64,000 bases of DNA from Moraxella nonliquefaciens (GTDB lineage Bacteria > Pseudomonadota > Gammaproteobacteria > Pseudomonadales > Moraxellaceae). This document shows, one piece after another, positions 43,501 through 51,512 of this stretch. Position 1 is the first letter of the stretch; every line of letters begins with the position of its first letter. The notes under the pieces were generated by a model. That model saw nothing but the letters and a program-made list of their open reading frames with translations. It ran no database searches and was not told the origin of the DNA. Location of the stretch: NCBI RefSeq assembly GCF_001679005.1, contig NZ_LXTW01000032.1:372001-436000 (forward strand), read 5' to 3'. The translations under genes were made by a program, and so were the position numbers.

Positions 43501-44354
43501 TAGTCAGGTGTGATGGCAACTGTTTTTGTGCCTTTGTAACGTACTTCGGTAAAAAAGTGAGCATCTGGGGTACGGGTTTGGGGCACGTTTGACCCCCATG
43601 CGATGATGTAATCAGAATTATACCAATCGGCAGCCTCTGGCACGTCTGTTTGTTCACCCCATGTCATCGGAGATGCTGGCGGTAAGTCGCAATACCAATC
43701 ATAAAACGACAAACATACCCCACCGATGAGCGACAGATAGCGAGAACCAGCGGCGTAGCTTATCATACTCATGGCAGGAATGGGTGAAAACCCGATGATG
43801 CGGTCAGGGCCAAAGGTCTTAGCGGTATAAATGTTGGAGGCGGCGATAATCTCAACAACCTCATTCCATGATGAACGAACAAAACCCCCCATGCCACGCT
43901 TGGATTTATATTGTTCGGTCTTAGCTGGGTCGGTTACGATACTCGCCCATGCATCCACAGGATTTTTGTAAGTTGCTTTGGCCTCACGCCACAGTTTTAA
44001 CAGAGGCTTACGTACTTTGGGGTATTTGACACGGTTGGCAGAATACATATACCAACTATAAGATGCACCACGAGGGCAACCACGAGGTTCGTGGTTGGGC
44101 AAATCTGGGCGAGTGCGTGGGTAGTCGGTTTGCTGAGTCTCCCACGTTACCAGACCATTTTTGACATAGATTTTCCATGAACATGAACCTGTGCAATTCA
44201 CGCCGTGAGTGGAACGGACAATTTTGTCAAACTGCCAACGACTGCGGTAGCTGTTTTCCCAATCACGGTTTTCATCACGAATCTCACCATGTCCATCAGC
44301 GTATTCGCCCGTTTTTTTCTTAAAAAAACGAAATTGATCTAATAAATGGCTCAT
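40599..44354 (-). CDS. narG: Respiratory nitrate reductase alpha subunit NarG
   Basis: 1251-residue catalytic subunit that reduces nitrate to nitrite with Mo-bis-MGD. H50, C54, C58 and C93 (HGVNCTGSC ... RGCPRGASYSW) hold the FS0 iron-sulfur cluster, as in E. coli NarG with histidine as one ligand. YDWYCDLPPASPMTWGEQTDVPEAADW holds the conserved aspartate region that coordinates molybdenum. No twin-arginine leader, consistent with cytoplasm-facing Nar and not periplasmic Nap. Length matches the family (about 1245). ATG at 44354 with AAGGGGG. The 276-base gap to narK contains inverted repeats and possibly a second nar promoter. Confidence 0.98.
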   Translation of the reverse strand: MSHLLDQFRFFKKKTGEYADGHGEIRDENRDWENSYRSRWQFDKIVRSTHGVNCTGSCSWKIYVKNGLVTWETQQTDYPRTRPDLPNHEPRGCPRGASYSWYMYSANRVKYPKVRKPLLKLWREAKATYKNPVDAWASIVTDPAKTEQYKSKRGMGGFVRSSWNEVVEIIAASNIYTAKTFGPDRIIGFSPIPAMSMISYAAGSRYLSLIGGVCLSFYDWYCDLPPASPMTWGEQTDVPEAADWYNSDYIIAWGSNVPQTRTPDAHFFTEVRYKGTKTVAITPDYAEIAKLCDLWLNPKQGTDAALAQAFCHVIIKEFYLKNPSAYFIDYAKRYTDLPMLVMVEGEGQSARAGRFLRASDLVDNLGQDNNPEWKTIAVNDNGELVSPYGAIGYRWGESGRWNLENKEGTNNTDVNLSLTLKDSGEITTVGMDYFGGDEHPYFTAAQGDSIQYKNVPCKSLVLADGKTVKVVTVFDLMLASLGVDNGVGNQHVTDDYNDETVAGTPAWQEKITGVSREKVIQIAREFAENADKTHGKSMIIIGAGVNHWYHMDMNYRGAINMLMLCGCIGQSGGGWSHYVGQEKLRPQTGWAPVAFALDWHRPPRHMNGTSFFYNHSSQWRHEKVSAHDILSAHANKSHFPEHMLDYNVRAERAGWLPSAPQLNVNPLELGRLAKSSGQDIESYVVDNLASGKVRFAAESPDNPANFPRNLFIWRSNLLGSSGKGHEYMLHYLLGTKHGILGEETIHDGIRPTEIDFEPNGATGKLDLVTTLDFRMSSTCLYSDIVLPTATWYEKDDLNTSDMHPFIHPLTAATDPAWESKTDWEIYKLIAKKFSELSVGHLGVETDIVTLPMQHDSEGELAQPFGGTDWKTQGVRPVPGKNCPHIKVVERDYPSTYAKFTSLGTLMDKLGNGSKGITWDTKEEIKLLGDLNYTVTEDNVAYGRPRINTAVDAAETVLMLAPETNGHVAVKAWADLSSNTGRDHTHLAKSSEHEKIRFRDIVAQPRKIISSPTWSGLESDKVSYNAGYTNVHELIPWRTITGRQQFYQDHPWMQAFGEQLQQYRPPIDTRTTDELKRYQSNGNKEIVLNFLTPHQKWGIHSTYSENLLMLTLGRGGPIVWMSEIDAKKAGIEDNDWIEVFNHNGAITARAVVSQRVKEGMTMMYHAQEKLVNIPGSENSGTRGGIHNSVTRAILKPTHMIGGYAHQAYGFNYYGTVGCNRDEFVVVRKMANIDWLEGKPDDSLPAPLPTTLG

Positions 44355-44425
44355 AAATCCCCCTTGTGGGTTGGCTAAACTTAAAAAGTTTTTGGCTAAA
44401 TTAATGAGCTTACTATAAAGAAAAG

Positions 44426-44451
44426 CGTCAAGCTAGGGTATTAACTTGACG
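44426..44451. promoter_or_regulatory. Inverted repeat upstream of narG
   Basis: CGTCAAG and CTTGACG face each other across 12 bases, 72-97 bases upstream of the narG ATG. The spacer contains TACCCTA on the minus strand, close to a NarL heptamer. Could be a protein-binding palindrome or an RNA hairpin within the narK-narG message. Confidence 0.4.
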
Positions 44452-44512
44452 GCTAAGGGGATAATACTAAGGGATTACTAACAACTGTCCAAAAATATCT
44501 GCTTTGCCCAAT

Positions 44513-44553
44513 AATCCCATCACAGGGTTGTCCCAAACGCCTATGATGGGATT
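44513..44553. terminator. Hairpin after narK, possible partial terminator
   Basis: AATCCCATCA (44513-44522) and TGATGGGATT (44544-44553) are perfect inverted 10-mers around a 21-base loop, 78 bases past the narK stop. No full T run follows on the minus strand. Confidence 0.4.
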
Positions 44554-44630
44554 TTATAAACAGGCAAACGTGCTAATTATTCTTGGGTTATGATAATTGT
44601 AAAGTTTTGTAGTCATAGACAAACATCACA

Positions 44631-45980
44631 TTAACAAGGATACTGTGCCCCTTTACGACCATAATACCACCATGTAATCATAAGGCAAATCACATAAAAG
44701 ACGATGAGCATGATAAGCGTACTATTTACCCCAAACCAGCCAAACATCTTAGGGATGAAAAACCCCCCATAAGCAGCAAATGCTCCTGTAAACCCAACCA
44801 CCGCCGCCGATTCTTTTCTGGCGACATTGATAAGGTCGGGCGAGTTTTTGCGTTCGTGAAGTGTGCGAAAAATGACAGGAATCATGCGAAAGGTTGAACC
44901 ATTGCCAATGCCTGTGGTGATGAACAACACCATAAAGCAAGCAAAATACCCTGCAAAACTGCCACCTGTGCCATCTTTTGGCAAAAAGACAATCACGCCA
45001 ACGGTTGCTACTGCCATGACAATGAAGTTAAAAAACGTAACCCTTGCCCCACCCATTTTGTCAGCAAGCCAGCCACCAACAGGACGGAATATCGCTCCCA
45101 CCAAAGGACCTAAAAAAGCGACTTTCAAGGGGTCAATGTCAGCAAAAGATTGCTTGATGAGCATGGGGAACGCCGCTGAAAAGCCGATAAATGAACCAAA
45201 AGTCCCCAAGTACAGTATGCACATGACCCAGTTGTGATAGCGTTTAAAGATGATGGATTGGTCTTTAAAAGATGCTTTGGCAGAAGATAAATCATTCATA
45301 AAAAACCATGCCAATATCGCCATCAATGCAATAAAAGGCACCCACACAAAGGCGGCGTTATGCAGATATAAGCTCTTACCGTTGTCAAGTGTAACGCCTG
45401 TGCCAATGATTGATAAGCCAATGACCGCAGGGACAACAAATTGCACGGTAGATACGCCCAAATTGCCAAGTCCTGCATTTAGCCCCAAAGCCGTGCCTTG
45501 CTTGGATTTGGGATAAAAAAACGAGATGTTGGACATACTAGATGAGAAATTACCCCCACCCAAACCGCACAATAAAGCAATGATGACAAACACGCTAAAT
45601 GGTGTATTGGGGTTTTGTAGGGCAAATCCCATCCACAGCATGGGGATAAGCAGACTTGCCGTAGACAGAGCCGTCCACCGCCGTCCACCAAATACAGGCA
45701 CCATAAACGAATAAAAAATTCTCAAAGTCGCCCCTGATAAAGCAGGTAAGGCAGTAAGCCAAAACAACTCATCTTTGCTAAAATTAAAGCCAGCATCAGG
45801 CATACGCACAACCACCACCGACCAGATGACCCACACCGCAAAGCCCAGCAACAGAGCAGGGATAGAAATCCACAGATTGCGACTGGCAGTCTGCTTACCG
45901 CCATTTTCCCAAAACTGCTCATCCTCAGGTCGCCAGTCGTGAATCACACCTCCGCCGTTTAGTTGGTTTTTTGCACTCAT
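44631..45980 (-). CDS. narK: Nitrate/nitrite transporter NarK
   Basis: 449-residue major facilitator with 12 hydrophobic segments; imports nitrate and/or exchanges it for nitrite to feed cytoplasm-facing NarG. Both nitrate signatures are present: GGGNFSSSMSNISFFYP with ALGLNAGLGNLGVS, and TTGIGNGSTFRMIPVIF. Whether it is a proton symporter (NarK1) or antiporter (NarK2) type is not settled by eye. ATG at 45980 with AAGGGGA. First gene of the nar cluster; the sequence shared with the moaA promoter lies 97 bases upstream. Confidence 0.95.
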   Translation of the reverse strand: MSAKNQLNGGGVIHDWRPEDEQFWENGGKQTASRNLWISIPALLLGFAVWVIWSVVVVRMPDAGFNFSKDELFWLTALPALSGATLRIFYSFMVPVFGGRRWTALSTASLLIPMLWMGFALQNPNTPFSVFVIIALLCGLGGGNFSSSMSNISFFYPKSKQGTALGLNAGLGNLGVSTVQFVVPAVIGLSIIGTGVTLDNGKSLYLHNAAFVWVPFIALMAILAWFFMNDLSSAKASFKDQSIIFKRYHNWVMCILYLGTFGSFIGFSAAFPMLIKQSFADIDPLKVAFLGPLVGAIFRPVGGWLADKMGGARVTFFNFIVMAVATVGVIVFLPKDGTGGSFAGYFACFMVLFITTGIGNGSTFRMIPVIFRTLHERKNSPDLINVARKESAAVVGFTGAFAAYGGFFIPKMFGWFGVNSTLIMLIVFYVICLMITWWYYGRKGAQYPC

Positions 45981-46076
45981 GTTGTCCCCTTAGGGTATGT
46001 TAAAATTTTGGTTATTTTAAGGGGAATTGGACAAATTTTCGCTTATCCTAATGATGAATAAAACATGGCGTAAATG

Positions 46077-46090
46077 CTACTTTGGGGGTA
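46077..46090 (-). promoter_or_regulatory. Candidate operator shared by moaA and narK (copy 2)
   Basis: CTACTTTGGGGGTA, identical to 4461-4474, same orientation with respect to the downstream gene and 97 bases from the narK start. Reads TACCCCC first on the minus strand. Confidence 0.55.
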
Positions 46091-46183
46091 TAAAGACAAT
46101 AAGCAACCAACAAAAGACAGCCATATTATCTCTTTGGATATGTCTTGACATCATCTTTGACCACGTTTTTATTTTTTAAATAA

Positions 46184-47011
46184 TCATCTTAGGTGCTGTG
46201 CATGAAAGTTGATATGTTTACCAATGAATGTGGCAATAAAATAATAACTATGGTCATGACCCTCTTGCAAATGATATTGATAGTCCACACCCAATTCATC
46301 TGCCATCTGACAGAATAATTCAGGTTTTAGTTGTTCGCTTAAAAACGCATCTTTATCGCCCTGCTCAATCAAAATCGGTAACGTGGGGCGATATTTTGCC
46401 AAAAGTGCCACGCTGTCATACGCTTGCCAATCTGCCTTATCATCGCCCAAATACGCACCAAATGCCTTTTGTCCCCACGGAACCTGACTTGGGGCAACAA
46501 TGGGTGAAAATGCTGAAACACTGGCATAATTTCCTGCATTTTTAAAGGCAATCATCAATGCACCATGCCCACCCATAGAATGCCCAAATATAGACTGTTT
46601 GCCATTGGTCGGGAAGTGTTCATTTATCAGGCTTGGCAACTCACCCGCAATATAATCATACATCTGATAATGCTCTGCCCATCTGCCTTGGGTGGCATTG
46701 ACATAAAATCCCGCCCCTTGCCCCAAATCATAAGCCTCATCATCTGCCACAGTATCGCCACGTGGACTGGTGTCAGGGGCTACGACAATGACATTTTGCT
46801 CATCAGCATAACGGGCAAAACCTGATTTGGTGATGAAATTTTGCTCGGTACAAGTCAAGCCCGACAGCCAATACAACACTGGCAAACGCTCGGTCTTGAC
46901 AGTATCGGGCAAATAAATGGCAAATTTCATCTGGCAATTTAGCACAGTTGATGCGTGCTGCCAAATTTGTTGTTCACCATTAAAAATACGAAAGGTTTCT
47001 AGGTGTTTCAT
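46184..47011 (-). CDS. fghA: S-formylglutathione hydrolase (esterase D family)
   Basis: 275-residue cytoplasmic serine hydrolase that splits S-formylglutathione into formate and glutathione in formaldehyde detoxification. Marks: LPVLYWLSGLTCTEQNFI, PDTSPRGD, the nucleophile in FGHSMGGHGAL, and the histidine in QEGHDHSYYFIATFI, all characteristic of esterase D/FghA. ATG at 47011. The glutathione-dependent formaldehyde dehydrogenase that usually neighbours it is not in this window. It sits 21 bases downstream of the lytic transglycosylase gene on the same strand, so the two may share a message without an obvious functional link. Confidence 0.92.
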   Translation of the reverse strand: MKHLETFRIFNGEQQIWQHASTVLNCQMKFAIYLPDTVKTERLPVLYWLSGLTCTEQNFITKSGFARYADEQNVIVVAPDTSPRGDTVADDEAYDLGQGAGFYVNATQGRWAEHYQMYDYIAGELPSLINEHFPTNGKQSIFGHSMGGHGALMIAFKNAGNYASVSAFSPIVAPSQVPWGQKAFGAYLGDDKADWQAYDSVALLAKYRPTLPILIEQGDKDAFLSEQLKPELFCQMADELGVDYQYHLQEGHDHSYYFIATFIGKHINFHAQHLR

Positions 47012-47032
47012 GACAATCTCCTTAACTGTTCA

Positions 47033-48322
47033 TCATACTTGCATGGTTTTCATGCTTTCAAGATACGTACGAATGTTAGCCACATAATGCATGCATTGTG
47101 CATATCGTCCATTCTTATTGACATTTTGGGCCAGATAGCCATAAAATTCCATCCAACTGTTGCCATCTCGCCCTTTGGCATTAAGCTCGCTTTGAATGCG
47201 TTTGACGGCATTAGGGCCCATGTTATAAGATGCCAATACAAACCACAGACGTTCAGACTCTGGCACGTCCATGTAGAGTTTTTCTAACACTTCTAAGTAT
47301 TTAGCACCGCCTTGGATGCTTTGAATGGCATCGGTACGATTGTTCACGCCCATCGCTTTGGCGGTATCTTGGGTTAGCATCATGAGCCCCTCAACGCCCG
47401 TACGTGAGATGGCATTGGGGTCAAGATGTGATTCTTGATAGCTGATGGCAGCCAACACTTGCCAGTCGTGGTTGTGAGCCTTTGCACCACGTTTGAAGGC
47501 ACTTTCATACAGCGGCAGATGTTGTTTTAGGGCTCTTTTAAAGTGCTTATCACTGTATTCATTTGCCAGTAGCGTTTGGTCATAAAAACGTGCCGTAGAA
47601 CCTGTGATTGCCATCTCATCAGGGCGACACAAAAAGTCTTTGGCATGCTGTGCTAGAGTGTCATCTTTGGCATGAAACATAAGCGACATATTAGCATTTA
47701 GACCATGCTTTGATACTTTTTTTGCTGTATCGTCATTACACGCCAGTCGCACGCCTGCCATGTTCGTCTGTGCCACACCTAGCAGACCATCTGCCTTACC
47801 CATTTGTAGAGCGTTTAGAGCCTCTTGTTCGCTGTCATAGACTTTTAGGCTAAGACGAACACCCAATTCATCAGCATAACGATGGACGATGTCATGACCA
47901 AAACCATGTTGAATGTCGCCATGATTAAAGATGGTGCTGTCACTTTTGGTTGTTGCCATGACAATCTCACCTTTTTGTATCACACGCTCTAATGTGGACA
48001 GCGATGATGTGGATGGGGTTGGTACAAACAAACTTTTGATGAATAAAGCAGATAACCACACTGCCCCCAAACACAATGTCCATTTGGCAAGCATGGCTGT
48101 TGTCTTATATTGTGAGATGGTCAGTCTTTGGGCAAATCCATCCAAAGCACCTCGGTGAGATTGCCTGTTCATCTCTGACAGGCACAAGGCAGACTTTTGG
48201 ATAATAAATGGTCTAAATGTTGTCGTTTTAAAGTTTGGATCAATATTGTTATTGCTTAGTGATGGGTTGTTGGCATAACATGAATAATAAAATCGGTGGT
48301 TATTGGTGCGAATGATTTGCAT
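47033..48322 (-). CDS. MltF-like membrane-bound lytic transglycosylase
   Basis: 429-residue cell-wall enzyme with two modules: a solute-binding (SBP_bac_3-like) domain at about 110-265 (VIQKGEIVMATTKSDSTIFNHG onward) and a lysozyme-like SLT domain at about 280-415 with the catalytic glutamate in ISYQESHLDPNA and the GLMMLTQDTAKAMGV and SYNMGP motifs. That is the MltF layout. Unlike E. coli MltF there is no N-terminal lipobox: an uncharged membrane helix (79-99) is preceded by about 78 polar residues. The ATG at 48322 has an AGGAG ribosome site, so the long form is favoured; an ATG at residue 51 is the alternative. Confidence 0.82.
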   Translation of the reverse strand: MQIIRTNNHRFYYSCYANNPSLSNNNIDPNFKTTTFRPFIIQKSALCLSEMNRQSHRGALDGFAQRLTISQYKTTAMLAKWTLCLGAVWLSALFIKSLFVPTPSTSSLSTLERVIQKGEIVMATTKSDSTIFNHGDIQHGFGHDIVHRYADELGVRLSLKVYDSEQEALNALQMGKADGLLGVAQTNMAGVRLACNDDTAKKVSKHGLNANMSLMFHAKDDTLAQHAKDFLCRPDEMAITGSTARFYDQTLLANEYSDKHFKRALKQHLPLYESAFKRGAKAHNHDWQVLAAISYQESHLDPNAISRTGVEGLMMLTQDTAKAMGVNNRTDAIQSIQGGAKYLEVLEKLYMDVPESERLWFVLASYNMGPNAVKRIQSELNAKGRDGNSWMEFYGYLAQNVNKNGRYAQCMHYVANIRTYLESMKTMQV

Positions 48323-49126
48323 AATATTCTCCTATCTTACCGTCAACACCACACAAACTCAAATCATCGCCGTGTGAGCATGGTGTGGTCGTTGTTTTAG
48401 ATATTCATCTTATCTATGATGGGCATTCAAGCACTTTCTTAGCCATTACGCTAGGGTTACTTGACATCAACAGACAAGACGCATAAATCATGATAATCTC
48501 GCCATCAAACTTAATTTGCTTGCATTCATCCATGATGACAAATTTGACCAATCATCACAGAGGGCATCATCACGCAAAGCCAAACGGTTTAACTAAAATT
48601 TTGGCAGTCTTTTCGCAGTGCTTAACCAATCAAATACAAACATATTATGATTGTCTAAGCAGAATAAATAATCAATTAAGGTTAAAAATTAATTTTAGGC
48701 CTAATATAGGTAATTTAAGCAGATGTTCAATCATTACATTGTAAAATGGCGATATACGGTATTAATTTAAAGACAGATAGCATAAAATAGCAAATATTCA
48801 CAAAAAATATCATCATTGTAAAATATTGTAAAATCAATTTTCCTACACTATTTATAAAATAAAAATTACAATACCATTTTATAAACTCATGGGTCATTTT
48901 AAAAATTACTATAATAATCAATTAGTTATCATTAATTTATGTCATAAAAATAACCAAAATCAATGATTTATTTTTTAAAATTTTAATCAATCATAAAAAA
49001 CGATTGTTTATACTTATCAAATGAGAATGGTTTTTGATTGTTGTTGTGTTTTTAAACTGTTATAAGAGGTATCTGCTTTGGGTATTTGCAATGAAAAATG
49101 GATTAAAATCATTAAATTGTACTATA

Positions 49127-49156
49127 TTCTATATTTTACAATTCTATATTTTACAA
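49127..49156. repeat. Exact 15-bp tandem duplication
   Basis: TTCTATATTTTACAA occurs twice in a row (49127-49141, 49142-49156). Confidence 0.92.
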
Positions 49157-49268
49157 TACTGCCATCAGTGCTGGTACGCCCTATTTTACCATGCCTATTT
49201 ACAAATGACCGACCAGTTTAAAACAGACCTTGCCAAATGACTGATATTTGGTTAAATTTTATCAATGT

Positions 49269-49323
49269 TTTTAATTTCACATGATTTTAATTTCACATGA
49301 TTTTAATTTTCACATAAAGTGAA
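49269..49323. repeat. 16-bp triplicated repeat ending in a palindrome, upstream of the acyl-CoA dehydrogenase
   Basis: TTTTAATTTCACATGA occurs twice exactly (49269-49284, 49285-49300) and a third time with changes (49301-49317). The last TTCAC half is completed as TTCAC-N5-GTGAA (49309-49323). It lies 36-90 bases before the start codon, where an operator would be expected. Confidence 0.75.
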
Positions 49324-49358
49324 GGCTAATTTTCAATAAAGACCACAAGGACATTGCC

Positions 49359-51131
49359 ATGACCCTATCTTATGCCGCCCCTCTTGATGAGATGCGTTTT
49401 GTGTTAAATGATATTTTTGATGCACCAACCTTTTGGCAAAATACCCCTGCCCTGTCTCATGTAGACAGCCAAACGGTGGAGATGATTTTAGATGAAATGG
49501 CAAAATTTGCCACATCCACGCTACTGCCCCTAAACCAATTGGGTGATGAAGAAGGGGCAATCTATCTTGGGGATGGGAAAGTTGCCACACCAAAAGGTTT
49601 TAGGGAGGCCTTTAAACTCTATGCAGATGCAGGATGGATGGGGCTTGGAGGCGACCCTAATTTTGGTGGTCAAGGCATGCCAAAAATGGTAAGCATGCTT
49701 ACCGAAGAGATGCTTTTTGCCACAAACCAATCCTTTGCCTTATATCCCAATCTCACCGTTGGAACAACATTGTGCCTGCTTGCCAGTGGCAGTGATGAAC
49801 AAAAAGCACAGTACTTGCCTAAGCTATACAGTGGTCAGTGGTCAGGGACAATGTGCTTGACCGAATCGCATGCAGGCACAGATTTGGGCATCATTAAAAC
49901 CAAAGCCATCCCCAATGCTGACGGCTCTTATGCCATTAGTGGTACTAAGATTTTTATCAGTGCAGGCGAACATGACTTGACAGATAACATCATTCATCTG
50001 GTACTTGCCAAAACGCCCAATGCCAAAACAGGTTCAAAAGGCATCTCGTTGTTTATTGTGCCAAAATTTTTAATCAATGCAGATGGTACGTTAGGTCAGC
50101 GTAATGGTGTGACAGCAGGGTCTATTGAACACAAAATGGGCATCAAAGCGTCCGCCACTTGTGTCATGAATTTTGATAATGCCATAGGTTATATGGTTGG
50201 GGAAGAAAATACAGGACTTGCAAGCATGTTTGTCATGATGAACTACGAACGGGTAACGATGGGACTACAAGGGCTTGGAGCAAGTGTACTTGCATACCAA
50301 AATGCCTGTGCTTATGCCCATAACCGCTTGCAAGGGCGTGCCGATGGTGGCATCAAAAATACCGAACAACCAGCTGACCCCATCATCCATCACGCAGACG
50401 TACGTCGCATGCTCCTAAACGCTAAGGCAAACAGCGTGGCTTCTCGCACCTTTGCCATGTATGTCGCTCGTGAACTTGATACAGCTAAGTTCTCAGACGA
50501 TGACAATGCCAAAAAGACCGCTTCCGCCAAGGTTGCCCTACTGACCCCGATTGCCAAGGCGTTTTTGACCGACATGGCATTTGGTGCCACCATTGACTGC
50601 CAGCAGGTATTTGGCGGACACGGCTACATCCGTGAATGGGGTATGGAACAAATCGTGCGTGATGTCCGTATTAGCCAAATCTACGAAGGCACGAACGGCA
50701 TTCAAGCCCTTGACCTACTCGGGCGAAAAGTCGTCAAGGACAACGGACGGGCGATGAGTGCGTTTATTGATGAAATCAAAGCATCCGTAAGCACTCTGCC
50801 CGATAGCCCATTAAAGAGTGAAACTCTAAGAGCGTGCGATACGGTGACAGACTTGACCGCCGAGCTTATCAAGGTTGCAACTGCCGACCCCAACGCCATT
50901 AACGGCTCGGCGGTGGATTATCTGCACACGGTGGGCTATCTGTGCTATGCTTATATGTATGTGCTGACCGTCAAGGCATGTGCGGATAAGGATGGGGATT
51001 TTTATGCTGATAAAGTCCGTCTCGCTGACTATTTTACCGCTCGTATCCTGCCACGCCTGCACGCCCATGCGGTCATGGCAAAAAATGGGACAGACAGCAT
51101 CATGGCATTTGATAAAACATTTTTTGGCTAA
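49359..51131 (+). CDS. Acyl-CoA dehydrogenase with N- and C-terminal extra domains
   Basis: 590-residue flavoprotein for the first step of fatty-acid beta-oxidation or a related acyl-CoA oxidation. In order: a short N-terminal domain (YAAPLDEMRFVLNDI) typical of the longer bacterial ACADs, the catalytic core with MCLTESHAGTDLG and KIFISAGEHD, the flavin/CoA region GLGASVLAYQNACAYA, the HGYIREWGMEQIVRDVRISQIYEGTNGIQ block with the catalytic glutamate in YEGTNG, and a C-terminal helical domain. The substrate chain length cannot be told. ATG with AAGGA. The 16-bp repeats just upstream may bind its regulator. Confidence 0.92.
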   Translation: MTLSYAAPLDEMRFVLNDIFDAPTFWQNTPALSHVDSQTVEMILDEMAKFATSTLLPLNQLGDEEGAIYLGDGKVATPKGFREAFKLYADAGWMGLGGDPNFGGQGMPKMVSMLTEEMLFATNQSFALYPNLTVGTTLCLLASGSDEQKAQYLPKLYSGQWSGTMCLTESHAGTDLGIIKTKAIPNADGSYAISGTKIFISAGEHDLTDNIIHLVLAKTPNAKTGSKGISLFIVPKFLINADGTLGQRNGVTAGSIEHKMGIKASATCVMNFDNAIGYMVGEENTGLASMFVMMNYERVTMGLQGLGASVLAYQNACAYAHNRLQGRADGGIKNTEQPADPIIHHADVRRMLLNAKANSVASRTFAMYVARELDTAKFSDDDNAKKTASAKVALLTPIAKAFLTDMAFGATIDCQQVFGGHGYIREWGMEQIVRDVRISQIYEGTNGIQALDLLGRKVVKDNGRAMSAFIDEIKASVSTLPDSPLKSETLRACDTVTDLTAELIKVATADPNAINGSAVDYLHTVGYLCYAYMYVLTVKACADKDGDFYADKVRLADYFTARILPRLHAHAVMAKNGTDSIMAFDKTFFG

Positions 51132-51512
51132 ACTCATAGCACATCAACCAATCCAACCACTGACACCCAACCGTTAAATGGGCAGATTTTTACAGCTTTT
51201 GCTTAGCTTTTGGGTTCGTGTCAAGTTTGGGTTCGTGTCAAGTTAAGTGGTCAGATGGTCATTTTCAAAAATGGCTTAACCTATTTGGTTACCAACTTAG
51301 GCATCATCCTTTTATCATATGTTTATCATATTATGATAAAATCTCATGAGTGACATACACGCTTATTGTCCTTTTTGTTGTCTTTTTTCTCGCTGCCAAA
51401 TTTGGCAAACAATCAACTTTTATGCTTTAACCCTCTGTTGTAAAAATGGTAAAAAACACAGGTTATTTTTAATTATCTTCAAAAATTATGATAAAATAAC
51501 CAGTTTATCTAA
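51132..51512. other. Intergenic region before the gcr-helicase-gap operon
   Basis: No supported gene. Holds an exact 17-bp tandem duplication (51209-51242) and a 19-bp palindrome (51322-51340) preceded by a third TTTATCATA at 51312-51320. A 64-codon frame at 51346 lacks support. Confidence 0.6.
51209..51242. repeat. Exact 17-bp tandem duplication
   Basis: TTTGGGTTCGTGTCAAG occurs twice in a row (51209-51225, 51226-51242), 78 bases after the acyl-CoA dehydrogenase stop. Confidence 0.92.

Larger units (their letters stand above)
48323..49358. other. Gene-free AT-rich region of about 1 kb
   Basis: I see no convincing gene. Short open frames here (for example 84 codons at 48490-48744) lack ribosome sites and recognisable sequence. 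The left 150 bases should hold the transglycosylase promoter and the right end that of the acyl-CoA dehydrogenase. The centre, 48700-49150, is strongly AT-rich and ends in two sets of exact tandem duplications. Confidence 0.6.

Noticed and set aside
46000..46183. FNR box (TTGAT-N4-ATCAA) upstream of narK
   Set aside because: I looked on both strands for it near narK and moaA and found only poor half matches.
48490..48744. 84-codon frame in the 1-kb gap
   Set aside because: No ribosome site, no recognisable motif, and composition like non-coding DNA around it.
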